From JABAQJ01 sp046327745 (GTDB lineage Bacteria; Gemmatimonadota; Gemmatimonadetes; Gemmatimonadales; Gemmatimonadaceae), in assembly GCA_046327745.1 (NCBI GenBank), contig JAXLXV010000010.1:1-64000 (forward strand): a DNA stretch of 64,000 nt, in the 5' to 3' direction. The notes beneath the pieces are model-generated. The model did no database searches and had not been told where the DNA came from. It worked only from the letters and a program-made list of their open reading frames with translations. Below are positions 8,345 to 18,037 of the stretch, piece after piece. The translations under genes were made by a program, and so were the position numbers. Numbering within the stretch: the first letter of the stretch is position 1; every line of letters starts with the position of its first letter.

Positions 8345-9358
8345 ATGTGCTTGATGCTCCAGAGGTCCCTCCCCCATCCCCCTACCTCCCCCTCAGGGCC
8401 AACCCGCGTGCCACGGATTCAGATCGCCCAGATCGAACGCGCCCAGTCCACGATCGACCCCGCCTTCCTGCACTCGCCGCAAGTTGAGTCCGCACCCCTC
8501 GCCGCGCACTGCGACGCGCGAGTCTTGGTGAAGGACGAAACGCAGAATCCCATCCGATCATTCAAGGGACGCGGCGCCGACTTCTTTGTTGGTGAGCTGC
8601 AGAACCCTCCGGCGCGTCTGGTGTGCGCATCGGCGGGGAACTTCGGTCAGGGGCTGGCTTACGCGTCGGTGCGGCGCGGCATCGCCTGCGACGTGTTTGC
8701 CGCGCTCACGGCCAATCCGCTCAAGATCGAGCGTATGCGGACGCTTGGCGCGACGGTGAAGCTGGCGGGCGACGATTTTGATGCGGCGAAGGATGCCGGC
8801 CGTGCTTACGCCGCATCCATCGGGGCTCCGTTTGTCGAGGATGGCCGCGACGTAGCGATCAGTGAGGGTGCCGGCACCATTGGTGTTGAGCTGATGGCGC
8901 AACCCGAACGCCCAGACACGCTCGTCATCCCACTCGGCAACGGCGCACTACTCGGCGGCGTTGCTACGTATGTGAAGCACGTGGCGCCGTCTACGCGAGT
9001 AATTGGCGTTTGCGCGGTAGGCGCCAGCTCTATGGAACAGTCGTGGCGTCGCAAGACGAAGATCACGACTGCCGACGCGCGCACGATCGCCGATGGCATT
9101 GCCGTGCGCGTGCCGATTCAGGAGGCACTCGACGACCTGCGTGATGTGGTCGATGACATTGTGTTGGTCTCAGATGACGAGATCCTGACCGCCATGCACT
9201 TCATGTTTCGCGAGCATGAGCAAATGCTGGAGCCCGCCGGGGCTGTCGGCGTCGCGGCACTCATGGCCCGGCGCGCTGATTTCAAGGGAAAGCACGTGGC
9301 GACGGTGCTTTGTGGCGCGAACGTGACACCGGAGCAGATGCGGCGCTGGTTTGCCTGA
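8345..9358 (+). CDS. PLP-dependent threonine/serine dehydratase-like enzyme
   Basis: 337 residues from ATG 8345; the GTG at 8408 (start of VPRIQIAQIERAQS) is a plausible later start, since the first 21 residues are low-complexity and Pro-rich. A fold-type II PLP enzyme is recognisable: the Schiff-base Lys in NPIRSFKGRGA, the substrate-binding SAGNFGQGLAYA, the phosphate-binding glycine loop in IPLGNGALLGG, and a late TVLCGANVTPEQ. This is the organisation of catabolic threonine ammonia-lyases and serine racemases; there is no C-terminal ACT domain. It lies between the PBP and DUF5916 genes with no obvious pathway partner. Confidence 0.85.
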   Translation: MCLMLQRSLPHPPTSPSGPTRVPRIQIAQIERAQSTIDPAFLHSPQVESAPLAAHCDARVLVKDETQNPIRSFKGRGADFFVGELQNPPARLVCASAGNFGQGLAYASVRRGIACDVFAALTANPLKIERMRTLGATVKLAGDDFDAAKDAGRAYAASIGAPFVEDGRDVAISEGAGTIGVELMAQPERPDTLVIPLGNGALLGGVATYVKHVAPSTRVIGVCAVGASSMEQSWRRKTKITTADARTIADGIAVRVPIQEALDDLRDVVDDIVLVSDDEILTAMHFMFREHEQMLEPAGAVGVAALMARRADFKGKHVATVLCGANVTPEQMRRWFA

Positions 9359-9475
9359 ACCCCGGGCGGGTCCACACGCGTAGTCGTAGAGGACTCGCAC
9401 AAATACCGGGGTGCGCGAAACCAAATCGGTGGATCCTCTGTCCAAAGGCCACCTCGCTGCAAAAAGGACAGAGCC

Positions 9476-12025
9476 GTGATTTTCGCTGCTATCACATTTG
9501 GGTCCCTGGCGTTCGGGTGGACCCCGCAGTCTTCGAAGCCAGATTCAACACCGATTGTCAGTGCCGCGACTGCGGTGCGTGTGGCGCATATGCCGGTCAT
9601 CGACGGCCGCGGTGATGAATCCGTCTGGGCGGAGGCGCCACGCTATTCGGGATTTCGGATGTTTCAGCCGCAGGTGGACGGCACGCCGCGATTCAAAACC
9701 GAGTTTCAAGCGGCGTACGACGACAAGAACCTGTACGTCTTCATTCGGATGTTCGACCCGCACCCGGACAGCATCATGCACGCGCTGTCGCGACGCGATG
9801 TGCGCGGACCGTCGGACCAGATCAAACTCCTGGTCGACTCTTATAACGACAAGCGCACCGGGTACGAATTTGCCGTGAACCCAGACGGCGTGAAGCGCGA
9901 CTACGCCATCTCCAACGACGGCAACGAAGACGAATCATGGAACGGCATCTGGGATGTCGGCACCGAGGTTGACTCCTTAGGATGGACGGCCGAGTTTCGG
10001 ATTCCGCTGTCGCAGCTGCGGTATGCTGGGCGCGAGGATCATGTCTTTGGCTTTGGCGTGTGGCGCGACCTGGAACGGTACAACGAACGCTTTGCGTGGC
10101 CGCCGTATTCGCCGACCCGCAACGGCCTCGCCTCGCAGTTGGGAAGCTTGACCGGACTCGCCGGCATCACCAATGCTCGCCGGCTGGAAGTGACGCCCTA
10201 CGCGGTGACGAAGAATGTGCAGCGCACACTGCCGAACTCGCGCTTTGGGCGCGATGGGCAGGTGACGCTTGGCGGTGACCTGAAGTTCGGCATCACGCCA
10301 AACATCACGCTCGATGCCACGGTGAATCCCGACTTCGGCCAGGTCGAGGCCGACCCCGCCGTAGTGAACCTGACGGCATTCGAGACGTTCTTCGAGGAGC
10401 GGCGCCCGTTCTTTGTTGAGGGCACCGGGTTGTACCAATTCCAGTTGAACTGCTACATCGTGGTGGACTGTCAGACGAACGAAGGGCTGTTCTATTCGCG
10501 GCGCATCGGACGATCGCCAACACTCGGCGGTCTGTACGGCGATGCGTCGACGCCCAATGCAACGCCGATCGCCGCGGCCACCAAGCTCACCGGGCGCACG
10601 CGCTCTGGGTTGTCGTTCGGCATGCTGGAGGCTGTGACTCCTCGTGTTGGGGGGGCGCAGGACCAGACCGTGGAGCCAGGCACCAACTACGCCGTGCTCA
10701 GTGCCCAGCAGGACCTGCGTGGTGGTGAGGCTGGCGTGAGTGTGCTGGCCACCGCGGTGAATCGCTCACTCGATCACCTGACCAGCCCGTATCTGCACCA
10801 GGACGCCTATGCCGCGGGTACATCGTTCCGGAATCGCTTCCATCAGGGACAGTATGAGCTGTCGGGGCAGCTGACGGCGTCACGGGTGAGCGGCTCGCGC
10901 GACGTGATCTATCGAACGCAGACCAACGGCGTGCACTACTACCAGCAGCCGGGTGATGACATTCAGGTGGACTCCAACCGCACGTCGCTCTTTGGGCACG
11001 CGGAACAGCTGAAGTTCGGGAAGTACGGCGGCGGGATCACGCGTTTTGAGACCAGCGTGGTGCGGCAGTCAGCGGGCTTTGACGTGAACGACATCGGCTA
11101 TCTGCGTCGCGCCGACATCATGGACTGGAGCACGTGGGCGGCCCTGTCATTCCGCAACGCGCACGGCATCTACCGCTGGGCGCAGGTGAACGGCAATCAC
11201 TGGGAGCATTGGAACACGTCCGGGACGCGGCTGGAGAACGCCGTGAACTTTAACGGCCACATGGGGCTGAAGAACAACTGGGACGTGCACATGGGGAGCA
11301 CCTTCGCTGGACTGACCGAGAGCTATTGCGATCGCTGCACGCGTGGCGGCCCGCTGCTTCGTGATTCTCGCGGCTTCTATCCGTGGGGCGGCTTCAACAC
11401 GGACAGTCGGCAGCGCATCTCCTCCGGCCTGTGGGTGAACCTGCGCCGCACGGACGAAGGGAAGTCGACCGGCTCGTCGCTCAACCCGTACGTCAGCTTC
11501 CGCCTGTCGCCGCGCGTGCAGGCGACCGTGGGCGCCAACGTCTCCAACGATCACAACAACACGCAGTGGTTCGGCAACTTCACGGACAACGTGGGCGACA
11601 CGCATTACGCCTTTGCCCATCTGCACCAGCGCACGGTGTCCATGAGCACGCGCGTCAACTACACGATGACGCCCACGCTCACCTTCGAGTTCTATGGCCA
11701 GCCCTTCGTGGCCACGGGCACCTACTCAGACGTGCGCGAGATCAGCGCGACGCCAGATGCGCCGAAGTACAACGACCGCTTCCGGCCCTACACGCCGCCA
11801 GAGGGAACGGACCTCGAGTTCCGGTACCGTCAGCTGCGCACCAACGCCGTCGTTCGCTGGGAATACCGCCCGGGCTCGACCCTCTTCCTGGTGTGGGCGC
11901 ACGGGCGCGAAGACTACACCAATGAACATCCCGAGCAGTCGTGGATGCGCGACTACCGCGAGATCTTCAAGCTGCACCCAGACAACACCTTCCTGATCAA
12001 GGCCGCGTACTGGCTGAATCGTTAG
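9476..12025 (+). CDS. DUF5916 outer-membrane protein with CBM9-like N-terminus
   Basis: 849 residues. The GTG start at 9476 is supported by an AAGGA ribosome binding site about 10 bases upstream, and the N-terminus resembles a short signal peptide. Residues about 40-220 form a carbohydrate-binding family 9-like sandwich (VIDGRGDESVWAEAPRYSGF). The rest alternates polar and aromatic residues in strands typical of a beta-barrel, with FGQVEADPAVVNLTAFETFF followed by ERRPFFVEG, a hallmark of DUF5916. Members are common in Gemmatimonadota and Bacteroidota and are thought to sit in the outer membrane; their function is unknown. It converges on the DUF1501 gene with only 12 bases between stops. Confidence 0.88.
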   Translation: MIFAAITFGSLAFGWTPQSSKPDSTPIVSAATAVRVAHMPVIDGRGDESVWAEAPRYSGFRMFQPQVDGTPRFKTEFQAAYDDKNLYVFIRMFDPHPDSIMHALSRRDVRGPSDQIKLLVDSYNDKRTGYEFAVNPDGVKRDYAISNDGNEDESWNGIWDVGTEVDSLGWTAEFRIPLSQLRYAGREDHVFGFGVWRDLERYNERFAWPPYSPTRNGLASQLGSLTGLAGITNARRLEVTPYAVTKNVQRTLPNSRFGRDGQVTLGGDLKFGITPNITLDATVNPDFGQVEADPAVVNLTAFETFFEERRPFFVEGTGLYQFQLNCYIVVDCQTNEGLFYSRRIGRSPTLGGLYGDASTPNATPIAAATKLTGRTRSGLSFGMLEAVTPRVGGAQDQTVEPGTNYAVLSAQQDLRGGEAGVSVLATAVNRSLDHLTSPYLHQDAYAAGTSFRNRFHQGQYELSGQLTASRVSGSRDVIYRTQTNGVHYYQQPGDDIQVDSNRTSLFGHAEQLKFGKYGGGITRFETSVVRQSAGFDVNDIGYLRRADIMDWSTWAALSFRNAHGIYRWAQVNGNHWEHWNTSGTRLENAVNFNGHMGLKNNWDVHMGSTFAGLTESYCDRCTRGGPLLRDSRGFYPWGGFNTDSRQRISSGLWVNLRRTDEGKSTGSSLNPYVSFRLSPRVQATVGANVSNDHNNTQWFGNFTDNVGDTHYAFAHLHQRTVSMSTRVNYTMTPTLTFEFYGQPFVATGTYSDVREISATPDAPKYNDRFRPYTPPEGTDLEFRYRQLRTNAVVRWEYRPGSTLFLVWAHGREDYTNEHPEQSWMRDYREIFKLHPDNTFLIKAAYWLNR

Positions 12026-12037
12026 GACGCTGCTGAA

Positions 12038-13303
12038 CTAGAGAAGCCCCAACCAGCCGGCGCGATCTCCCGAGAATCCCGGGAAGATCGCGTCTGGCCG
12101 TTCGACCCCCATGTGACGCGACACGATCTCGCTGAACACCGACCGGAAGTCGGTGGTGAGCGCGAGGTCGCGCCCCTCATACAACTGCTCGCGCTCCAAC
12201 CCCGGCCACTTCCCGTGCACGCGGGCGCCATGGACCGCGCCGCCGATGACGAACATGGCGCCAGCATGGCCATGATCGGTGCCGCCGGTCCCGTTCTGGT
12301 GCGCCATTCGGCCGAACTCGGACATGGTCACGATCACCACGTCCTGCATGCGATCGCCAAGGTCTGTCACGAAGGCGGCAATGGAGCGCGCGAAGTCATC
12401 GAGCCGGTTGGCCATCAGTCCGTTGGCGCCCCCTTGGTTCACATGCGTGTCCCATCCGCCGACGTCGGCAAAGGCGACCTGCAGACCAAGGTTGGCCTTG
12501 ATGAGTTGGGCGATCTCCTTCAGCCGTTGGCCTAACGTTCCGCGCGGATACTCGGCGCCGCGCTCGGTGGTGTACTTCGCGGGGTTGGCGGCGCGCAGCA
12601 TCTTCACCGCTTCGAACATGTCGCGTCCCGCGCCGTGGACCAGGTCCACATCACCAGTGCGGTAGAGCGCTTCCAGCTGAGAGGCAGAGGCGTCTGGCGC
12701 GCGGACGGTGAACTCGCCTAACGAGCTCATGGCCACCACCGGCTCTGGTCCTTCAAGCGCCCGGGGCGTCTGCGGCGTCATGGCCACGGCGCGGAAGGGC
12801 GACGGGGGCGTGGTTGCGCAGGCCTCACAGGTCCCACGAACCGCGAGCAATCGGTTCAACCAACCATCCCTCGTCGCCTTCACATCCGGCGTACCCGACT
12901 CCATATAGTCCTGCGCGTCAAAGTGCGATCGCGTGCTGCTGGGACTGCCCACCGCGTGAATCGGCGCCAGCATCCCCTGCCGGTACAACGGCGCCAGCGC
13001 CCCCAGCGACGGATGCAGCCCGAAGAAGCCATCCAGGTCGATCGCGGCCGCTCCCTCCGCCGCGCTCTTGCTCGGCGATGGGATCGCGAGATTCGGGCGC
13101 AGGTCGTAGTAGGCGCGCTCGCCAAACGGCACCACCATGTTCAGCGCGTCGGCGGCTCCCCGCTGGAACAGGCACACCAGGATCTTGCCCTCGCGCGTCT
13201 GCGGCAACTCGGCGGCAAAGACCGTGCGGCGCAGGAAGGTCGGGCTCAGGCCCATGGTCCCCATGGTGAGCGCGCTATTCCGCAGGAAGATACGTCGTTG
13301 CAT
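12038..13303 (-). CDS. DUF1501 protein with Tat-like signal
   Basis: 421 residues. The N-terminus MQRRIFLRNSALTMG is a twin-arginine-type signal. The body is DUF1501, related to the alkaline phosphatase/sulfatase fold: LVCLFQRGAADALNMVVPFG, ADVGGWDTHVNQGG, VIVTMSEFGRMAHQNGTGGT and DHGHAGAMFVIGGAV. The DUF1800 gene lies 26 bases upstream on the same strand. This pairing is widespread in Planctomycetota, Gemmatimonadota and others, and the two proteins are presumed to work together outside the cytoplasm. The biochemical role is unknown. Confidence 0.92.
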   Translation of the reverse strand: MQRRIFLRNSALTMGTMGLSPTFLRRTVFAAELPQTREGKILVCLFQRGAADALNMVVPFGERAYYDLRPNLAIPSPSKSAAEGAAAIDLDGFFGLHPSLGALAPLYRQGMLAPIHAVGSPSSTRSHFDAQDYMESGTPDVKATRDGWLNRLLAVRGTCEACATTPPSPFRAVAMTPQTPRALEGPEPVVAMSSLGEFTVRAPDASASQLEALYRTGDVDLVHGAGRDMFEAVKMLRAANPAKYTTERGAEYPRGTLGQRLKEIAQLIKANLGLQVAFADVGGWDTHVNQGGANGLMANRLDDFARSIAAFVTDLGDRMQDVVIVTMSEFGRMAHQNGTGGTDHGHAGAMFVIGGAVHGARVHGKWPGLEREQLYEGRDLALTTDFRSVFSEIVSRHMGVERPDAIFPGFSGDRAGWLGLL

Positions 13304-13329
13304 CGAATACTCCGTCGTCGTGGTGCCTG

Positions 13330-15108
13330 TTAGCGGCGCTGGAACTCTGGACTGCCTAACGCCAATCCGACCATCTGGGCCAATCCCGTCAGTGCCACGG
13401 GTCGCCCCGCCAGCGGCCGAGCCACGCGCCGCACACGCTCGGCGCCTCCCTCATCATTCCGCATGTTCATGTCCTCCATCGCGGCGTCCAGGGCGTGATC
13501 ACTCAACACACTATCACTGGCCGCGCGTTCCAGAAACGGGTTCCGACCCGTTTCCAGGATGCTGCGCGTGGCCGCCGACACCTGTCCGCCCAACAGTGTG
13601 GCAATCACACTGTCCACCTGAACCGCCGGCGGCTGTCGCACCAGCCCCGCGTACGCCGGCCAGCGGGTCAGTGAGGCCCCGGGCACTCGCCCAGCTGCAA
13701 CGGCCAGTCCAAAGTTGATGCGGTTGAGAATGGCCCCGGTGTTCATCCACGACTCGCCGGTCTCTGGCCAACCATTCGGCGCCTGATGCCCGAAGATCGG
13801 CTGGCCGAGTTGTGCGACCATGGCTGCGGTGCGCGGTGTGGTGTCAGCACTGGCGCCCAAGGCGCGCAAGGCGCTCACGACCACTTCGAAGGGCGACTTC
13901 ACCTTGGTGCGGTATGCCTGACGCGAGAAGAACTCGGGAGAGGTGACGATCGTGTGCACCACCGCGCGGATGTCGCCGTCCGTCTGCCGGAAGGTTGCCG
14001 CGGCGCGCTCGACCAGTGTGCCGGGCGGCGTGTCGCTCACCAAACGAATGGCCAGCTTGCGGGCGATGAACGTGGCCGTGGATGGGTGGCGCGCCACGAT
14101 GTCCAGCACCTCCTCTCCATCTTCTATGCCGCGTCCTCCCTTCAGATGGTGGCCTAGCACCACCTTGGGCTCGGCGTCATGCGCGGCGGCGTTGAAAACA
14201 AAGCCGTAGCGTCCCTGACGTGGCGGCCGCACCGTCCACCCCGTGAGCGCGCGGGCCACATTGATCACGTCTTCCTGCGTGTAGCCTCCGTCCACGCCTA
14301 ACGTGTGCAGTTCCAGCAGCTCGCGGGCGTAGTTTTCGTTCAGGCCGCGCCCGCGCCGTCTGGCTATCGGTCGGCGCCCGCGGCCGCGGCCACGCTCATC
14401 GCTGGCCACGCGCCGCCCCGAATCCGCCACCGACTGCGCGTTGTCCAGGTAGTTCAGCATGGCCGGGCTCTTGGCCACCGCACCTAACAAGTCACGGAAT
14501 TTTCCCAGCGCGTGCGGACGAATCGTCTCCCGATCGTAGTCCGGAATCGCGTAGCGAACCTGGTTCTTGCCCACAAAGACCGTGAAGTGATTCTCCCAGA
14601 AGTCGGTCATCACTTCTTGCAGCTGTCGGTCGCTGGTGACGGCGCGCGCCACCTTGGCGGAGAGCAACTCACCAACAAACGTTCGGGTGCCGCGCGCCCC
14701 TTTCAGCGCCTCGGCGCGCTCCGCGGGGGTCAGCATGCTGTCACCGCGGGCGCGGGCCTTGAGCAGCGCGGCTCCCGGCGGCGGGAAGTCCCTGAGCAGT
14801 TCGTCGGATGACATGGCGAGCGTCGGGTACGACTGCGTCATCAATTCGTCGGCGCGGTCGGGGATGCGCTCGGGGTGCAGTTGCCGGTCTACCCAGCGGT
14901 CGACGCCGTACGCCATCACAGAGTCCACGTCGCCAGGGCGGGGGCCAAAGGCCAACCGGTTCAGCACCTGCAGGGACTGTTCACGAATGTTCAGTTCGCG
15001 GGGGCCGGCGCGCCCCACGGGCAGGCTCTGCTCAGTGGCCGGCGCGTGGCTGGCACACCCCGTGGTGGCCACGGCTGCGATCGCTAACCCCAAGACCCAT
15101 CGCGTCAT
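13330..15108 (-). CDS. DUF1800 lipoprotein
   Basis: 592 residues from the ATG at 15108, which begins a lipoprotein signal (MTRWVLGLAIAAVATTGCAS, lipid-bearing Cys about 18); an ATG 15 codons upstream is less likely. DUF1800 motifs are present: VLNRLAFGPRPGDVD near the N-terminus, FWENHFTVFVGK, NYLDNAQS, GLNENYARELLELHTLGVDG and GYTQEDVINVARALTGWT. A very basic insert (ERGRGRGRRPIARRRGRG) sits just before GLNENYAREL and is not typical of the family. It is the promoter-proximal partner of DUF1501. Three CGTTAGG-type words encode Leu-Gly in this gene. Confidence 0.92.
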   Translation of the reverse strand: MTRWVLGLAIAAVATTGCASHAPATEQSLPVGRAGPRELNIREQSLQVLNRLAFGPRPGDVDSVMAYGVDRWVDRQLHPERIPDRADELMTQSYPTLAMSSDELLRDFPPPGAALLKARARGDSMLTPAERAEALKGARGTRTFVGELLSAKVARAVTSDRQLQEVMTDFWENHFTVFVGKNQVRYAIPDYDRETIRPHALGKFRDLLGAVAKSPAMLNYLDNAQSVADSGRRVASDERGRGRGRRPIARRRGRGLNENYARELLELHTLGVDGGYTQEDVINVARALTGWTVRPPRQGRYGFVFNAAAHDAEPKVVLGHHLKGGRGIEDGEEVLDIVARHPSTATFIARKLAIRLVSDTPPGTLVERAAATFRQTDGDIRAVVHTIVTSPEFFSRQAYRTKVKSPFEVVVSALRALGASADTTPRTAAMVAQLGQPIFGHQAPNGWPETGESWMNTGAILNRINFGLAVAAGRVPGASLTRWPAYAGLVRQPPAVQVDSVIATLLGGQVSAATRSILETGRNPFLERAASDSVLSDHALDAAMEDMNMRNDEGGAERVRRVARPLAGRPVALTGLAQMVGLALGSPEFQRR

Positions 15109-15352
15109 CTGCTGCTTTCCCTCGCTGAGTACGACCGGATAGACGCCTGACACGGCAGAATGTGAAGGAGAAGGGCGGGATTCCGTGCCTGGGCTCGCAA
15201 AGGGGCATGGGGATTCGGTAAAGATGCCCGCTCCGGTGGCCGATAATCATTGGGGACGAACCTGATCTCATTGCTTCGTCTCGTAGCCACGTGCGCCGAG
15301 GCGCACGTTAGGCTGCTCCATTTTTCTTCAAGATGACTCGTTCAGGGGACGT

Positions 15353-15718
15353 ATGAGCAAGACGGCTCTTGTCGTCGATGATTCCAGCACCATGCGCGAG
15401 ATGGTCTCGTTCTCCCTCAAGGAGGCCGGTTTTGAGACCGTCACCGCTGGCAATGGGCAGGAGGGGTTGGACGCCCTCCAGGGAAAATCGGTGGACCTCA
15501 TCATCTCCGACCTCAACATGCCGGTCATGGATGGGCTCACCTTTTTGAAAGAGGTGCGGGCGCTGGAGGCGTGCAAGTTCACGCCGGTGCTCATGCTCAC
15601 CACGGAGTCCGGGCAGTCCATGAAGGAACAGGCGAAGACCCTTGGCGCGACCGGTTGGCTGGTGAAGCCATTCAATCCGGAGATGCTTCGCAAGGTGATA
15701 GCCAAGGTCGTTCCCTGA
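15353..15718 (+). CDS. cheY: CheY-like response regulator (single receiver)
   Basis: 121 residues, a receiver domain only. The acidic pair is in VVDDSSTMRE, the phospho-Asp in LIISDLNMPVMDG, the switch Thr in LMLTTESGQ and the conserved Lys in WLVKPFNPE. Sequence character (SSTMREMVSFSLKEAGF, GATGWLVKPF) fits chemotaxis-type CheY rather than transcriptional regulators. A GGGGAC ribosome binding site precedes the ATG. It is followed after 66 bases by a CheZ-like gene and then by a REC-REC-CheX protein, so this receiver has two candidate phosphatases next door. Confidence 0.93.
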   Translation: MSKTALVVDDSSTMREMVSFSLKEAGFETVTAGNGQEGLDALQGKSVDLIISDLNMPVMDGLTFLKEVRALEACKFTPVLMLTTESGQSMKEQAKTLGATGWLVKPFNPEMLRKVIAKVVP

Positions 15719-15784
15719 CCTGACGGGATGCGGCCTCTGTGGCCGACCGTGCAGGGCATCCTATTCTGAGGCGATAGACTGAAC

Positions 15785-16339
15785 GTGGACCAACCCGGCC
15801 TTACGGCAGCTGACGAGGAACTTCGCGCGCGCGTGCAGGCCCTGCACGACAACGTCCATGACGCCCTCGAGTCACAATTCTCCGAGGCGTTCAGTGACTT
15901 GGTGCAGCTGCGATCGATCCTGGGCGACGCCACGGGCAAGTTGTCGCAGGCCTTTGGCACGATGGTGCGACAGGCGCGAGAGCAGGAGCGGCAGGCCAAG
16001 GAGCTGCAACAGCAAGTTGGCGTGGACGCCGCCGCCGGCGTTGTGAAGCTGGCGGGAGAGATCACCAGCGGCGCCATGCTGGTGGTGCAGGCGCTGCAGT
16101 TCGAGGACATGGCCAACCAGCTGCTGCAGCACGTGGACAAGAAGATCGCCTGGTTGCAGAACTTCGCGACCGACGCCTCCATTCTGCGGGCGTCCGTGAT
16201 CAACGATGTGGTGGGCATGTCCATGGCCGACTTTGCGGTGATCGAGGGGCGTGTGCAGGCGTTGCGCGAGCAGCTGCAATCCTCCCGCAAGGCCGTGCAG
16301 CAAGAGTCGCTCGACGAGGGTGAGATCGAGCTGTTCTGA
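15785..16339 (+). CDS. CheZ-like coiled-coil protein (putative CheY-P phosphatase)
   Basis: 184 residues from a GTG start. The sequence is almost wholly alpha-helical with long heptad-like stretches (VRQAREQERQAKELQQQVG). The segment VVQALQFEDMANQLLQHVDK contains Asp-x-x-x-Gln, the same spacing as the catalytic Asp and Gln of CheZ (QDLTGQ in enterobacteria), within a similar helix. The C-terminus ends in acidic residues plus EIELF, comparable with the CheZ C-terminal helix that binds CheY. Overall identity to CheZ is low, so the family call is tentative. Its position directly after cheY supports the role. Confidence 0.6.
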   Translation: MDQPGLTAADEELRARVQALHDNVHDALESQFSEAFSDLVQLRSILGDATGKLSQAFGTMVRQAREQERQAKELQQQVGVDAAAGVVKLAGEITSGAMLVVQALQFEDMANQLLQHVDKKIAWLQNFATDASILRASVINDVVGMSMADFAVIEGRVQALREQLQSSRKAVQQESLDEGEIELF

Positions 16340-16364
16340 AGCTGCATTTCAGAGCAGTCTTTTC
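16331..16364 (+). terminator. Intrinsic-like terminator after the CheZ-like gene
   Basis: TCTGAA (16335-16340) pairs with TTCAGA (16348-16353). With one mismatch the stem extends to CTG/CAG, and it is followed by TCTTTTC. The stop codon is inside the stem. Confidence 0.5.
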
Positions 16365-16505
16365 ACGAACGAGGGCGCGCGCGTCCGCCAGCTGACGTGT
16401 TAACGCCGGCTCATCATCGGGACGATCCTCGGAGCAGGTGCCCGCCGATACTTAAGACTACGGGCCCCCCCAAAGACGCTCCACAATTCCGGCACCTAGT
16501 AGCAG

Positions 16506-17864
16506 ATGAAGATTCTGTTGGTCGAGGACGATCCAGTCACACGCGAAATCGTGAAGCGCATGCTCACACGAATCGCGGACACCGTCATTGAGGCGGGGGA
16601 CGGTCTCGAGGCGCTCGAGCTGATTGAGCGTGAGGATCCGGATTTTGTGTTCACGGACCTCCACATGCCCGTGATGGACGGCTACAACCTTGTGAAGGCG
16701 ATTCGCGCGTCGCCCCAGTGGGCCGCGTTGCCGATTGTCTGCCTGTCGGGGATTCGCGACCGCGCCGAGGTGATGAAGCTGTTGGACCTGGGGATCGCCG
16801 ACTACATCCTGAAGCCGATCCGGCCGCAGTCTGCGCACGACCGGTTCCGCGCCGTGGTGGCGCAGCACTCCGGGTGGCGTCGGACGCAGCGTGTGGGCGA
16901 TCGTCGCACAATGTTGTTGGTGGACAGCGACCCGAACTTCCGGACGTTTGCCAAGAACCTGCTGGAGATCGACTTCGAGGTGCAGGAGTCCATCTCCGGT
17001 TCCGATGCCGCGCGCAAGTACCAGCAGGCGTCGCCCAAGCCGGATGTGGTGTTGATCGCCGACGGGTTGAAGCTGTTGTCCGAGACGCAGCTGGCCGAGA
17101 TGATCCGGCGCTTTGCGTCCGATGCGCGGGTGTCGCCGCCGACCATGCTCCTCATGTCCGAGTCCGACGACCTGCCGGCGGAGAAGATCAAGCGCTTTGC
17201 CGCGGTGATCAAGCGGTCGTTCGTGCCCGGCGAGTTTGAGCTGGAAGTGCGGCGCTGGCTGTTCAAGGCCGAATCGCCCTTCGAGAAGCTGACGACCCAC
17301 ATCGAGAACGATGCCCGGGATTGGTTCTCCACCGGCGTGCGTCAGACGTTAGGCGTCATGGCCGGCAGTGACGCCAGCGTGGTGACGTCGATGGCCAAGG
17401 CCAAGGTGACCGGGGGCGTGGCGGCGACCGTGAAGTTGGAGTCGCCGACGATCGGCGGCGGGCTGGTGGTGCACATCGCGTCGCCGCGCGAGGATGCCAC
17501 GCGCATCGGCGCGGCGGTGTTGCGGCGCGACGAGGTGTCGGAGAACGAGCCTGCCGAAGTCTTCGCGGAGCTGATCAACGTGATCGGCGGACGTGTGCGC
17601 GCTTCGTTGGAACAGCATGGCTGGGACCTGCGCCTGTCGCTGCCTGAGGTGGACAACGCGTACAGCAGTGGTGAGGAGTCGTGGAGCCTGTCGTCCTGGT
17701 TCAAGACGACGGCGGGGGATGCGTTCCAAGTGGGGTTGCGGCTGTATGCCACGGCGGGCGCTGCCGCGGCGCCCTCGCTACCGGATACGGGCTCGGCGCC
17801 GGCCGGTGAGCCGGCTACGCCGTCAGCGGACGGAGCCGACGAGGTCGCGGACGCACTGTTCTAG
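16506..17864 (+). CDS. REC-REC-CheX response regulator
   Basis: 452 residues in three parts. Residues 1-120 are a canonical receiver (LLVEDDPVTRE, phospho-Asp in VFTDLHMPVMDG, Lys in YILKPIRP). About 135-255 is a second, degenerate receiver (MLLVDSDPNFRTFAKN) lacking an obvious phospho-Asp. About 270-420 resembles the CheX/CheC-type phosphatase fold: FAELINVIGGRVRASLEQHG holds the E-x-x-N pair used by CheX to attack phospho-Asp. The tail is Pro/Ala-rich. It could be an output-linked phosphatase controlled by phosphorylation of the first receiver. It lies downstream of cheY and the CheZ-like gene but behind a terminator-like hairpin, so it may have its own promoter. Confidence 0.75.
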   Translation: MKILLVEDDPVTREIVKRMLTRIADTVIEAGDGLEALELIEREDPDFVFTDLHMPVMDGYNLVKAIRASPQWAALPIVCLSGIRDRAEVMKLLDLGIADYILKPIRPQSAHDRFRAVVAQHSGWRRTQRVGDRRTMLLVDSDPNFRTFAKNLLEIDFEVQESISGSDAARKYQQASPKPDVVLIADGLKLLSETQLAEMIRRFASDARVSPPTMLLMSESDDLPAEKIKRFAAVIKRSFVPGEFELEVRRWLFKAESPFEKLTTHIENDARDWFSTGVRQTLGVMAGSDASVVTSMAKAKVTGGVAATVKLESPTIGGGLVVHIASPREDATRIGAAVLRRDEVSENEPAEVFAELINVIGGRVRASLEQHGWDLRLSLPEVDNAYSSGEESWSLSSWFKTTAGDAFQVGLRLYATAGAAAAPSLPDTGSAPAGEPATPSADGADEVADALF

Positions 17865-17944
17865 GCGTCAGGCTTCTTCGGGACGTGTCGCGGGGCCGTT
17901 CGCTGTCCGGCGTGCGATCACGTGCCAAGGAGGAGTGTATCCTG

Positions 17945-17986
17945 CTGCGACGACCGAGTCGCAGTTACGCCAGCCCGTTGGGCTTT
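17945..17986 (+). terminator. Two tandem hairpins after the REC-REC-CheX gene
   Basis: CTGCGAC/GTCGCAG (17945-17951, 17958-17964) is followed eight bases later by AGCCC-GTT-GGGCT (17972-17984) and a short TT. They lie 80 to 120 bases after the stop. The T-run is weak, so this may also be a spacer structure. Confidence 0.4.
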
Positions 17987-18037
17987 CGGATCGGCGACAT
18001 CGAAAGCGGCAACCGTGCGGCCCGAACGACGTAACTT

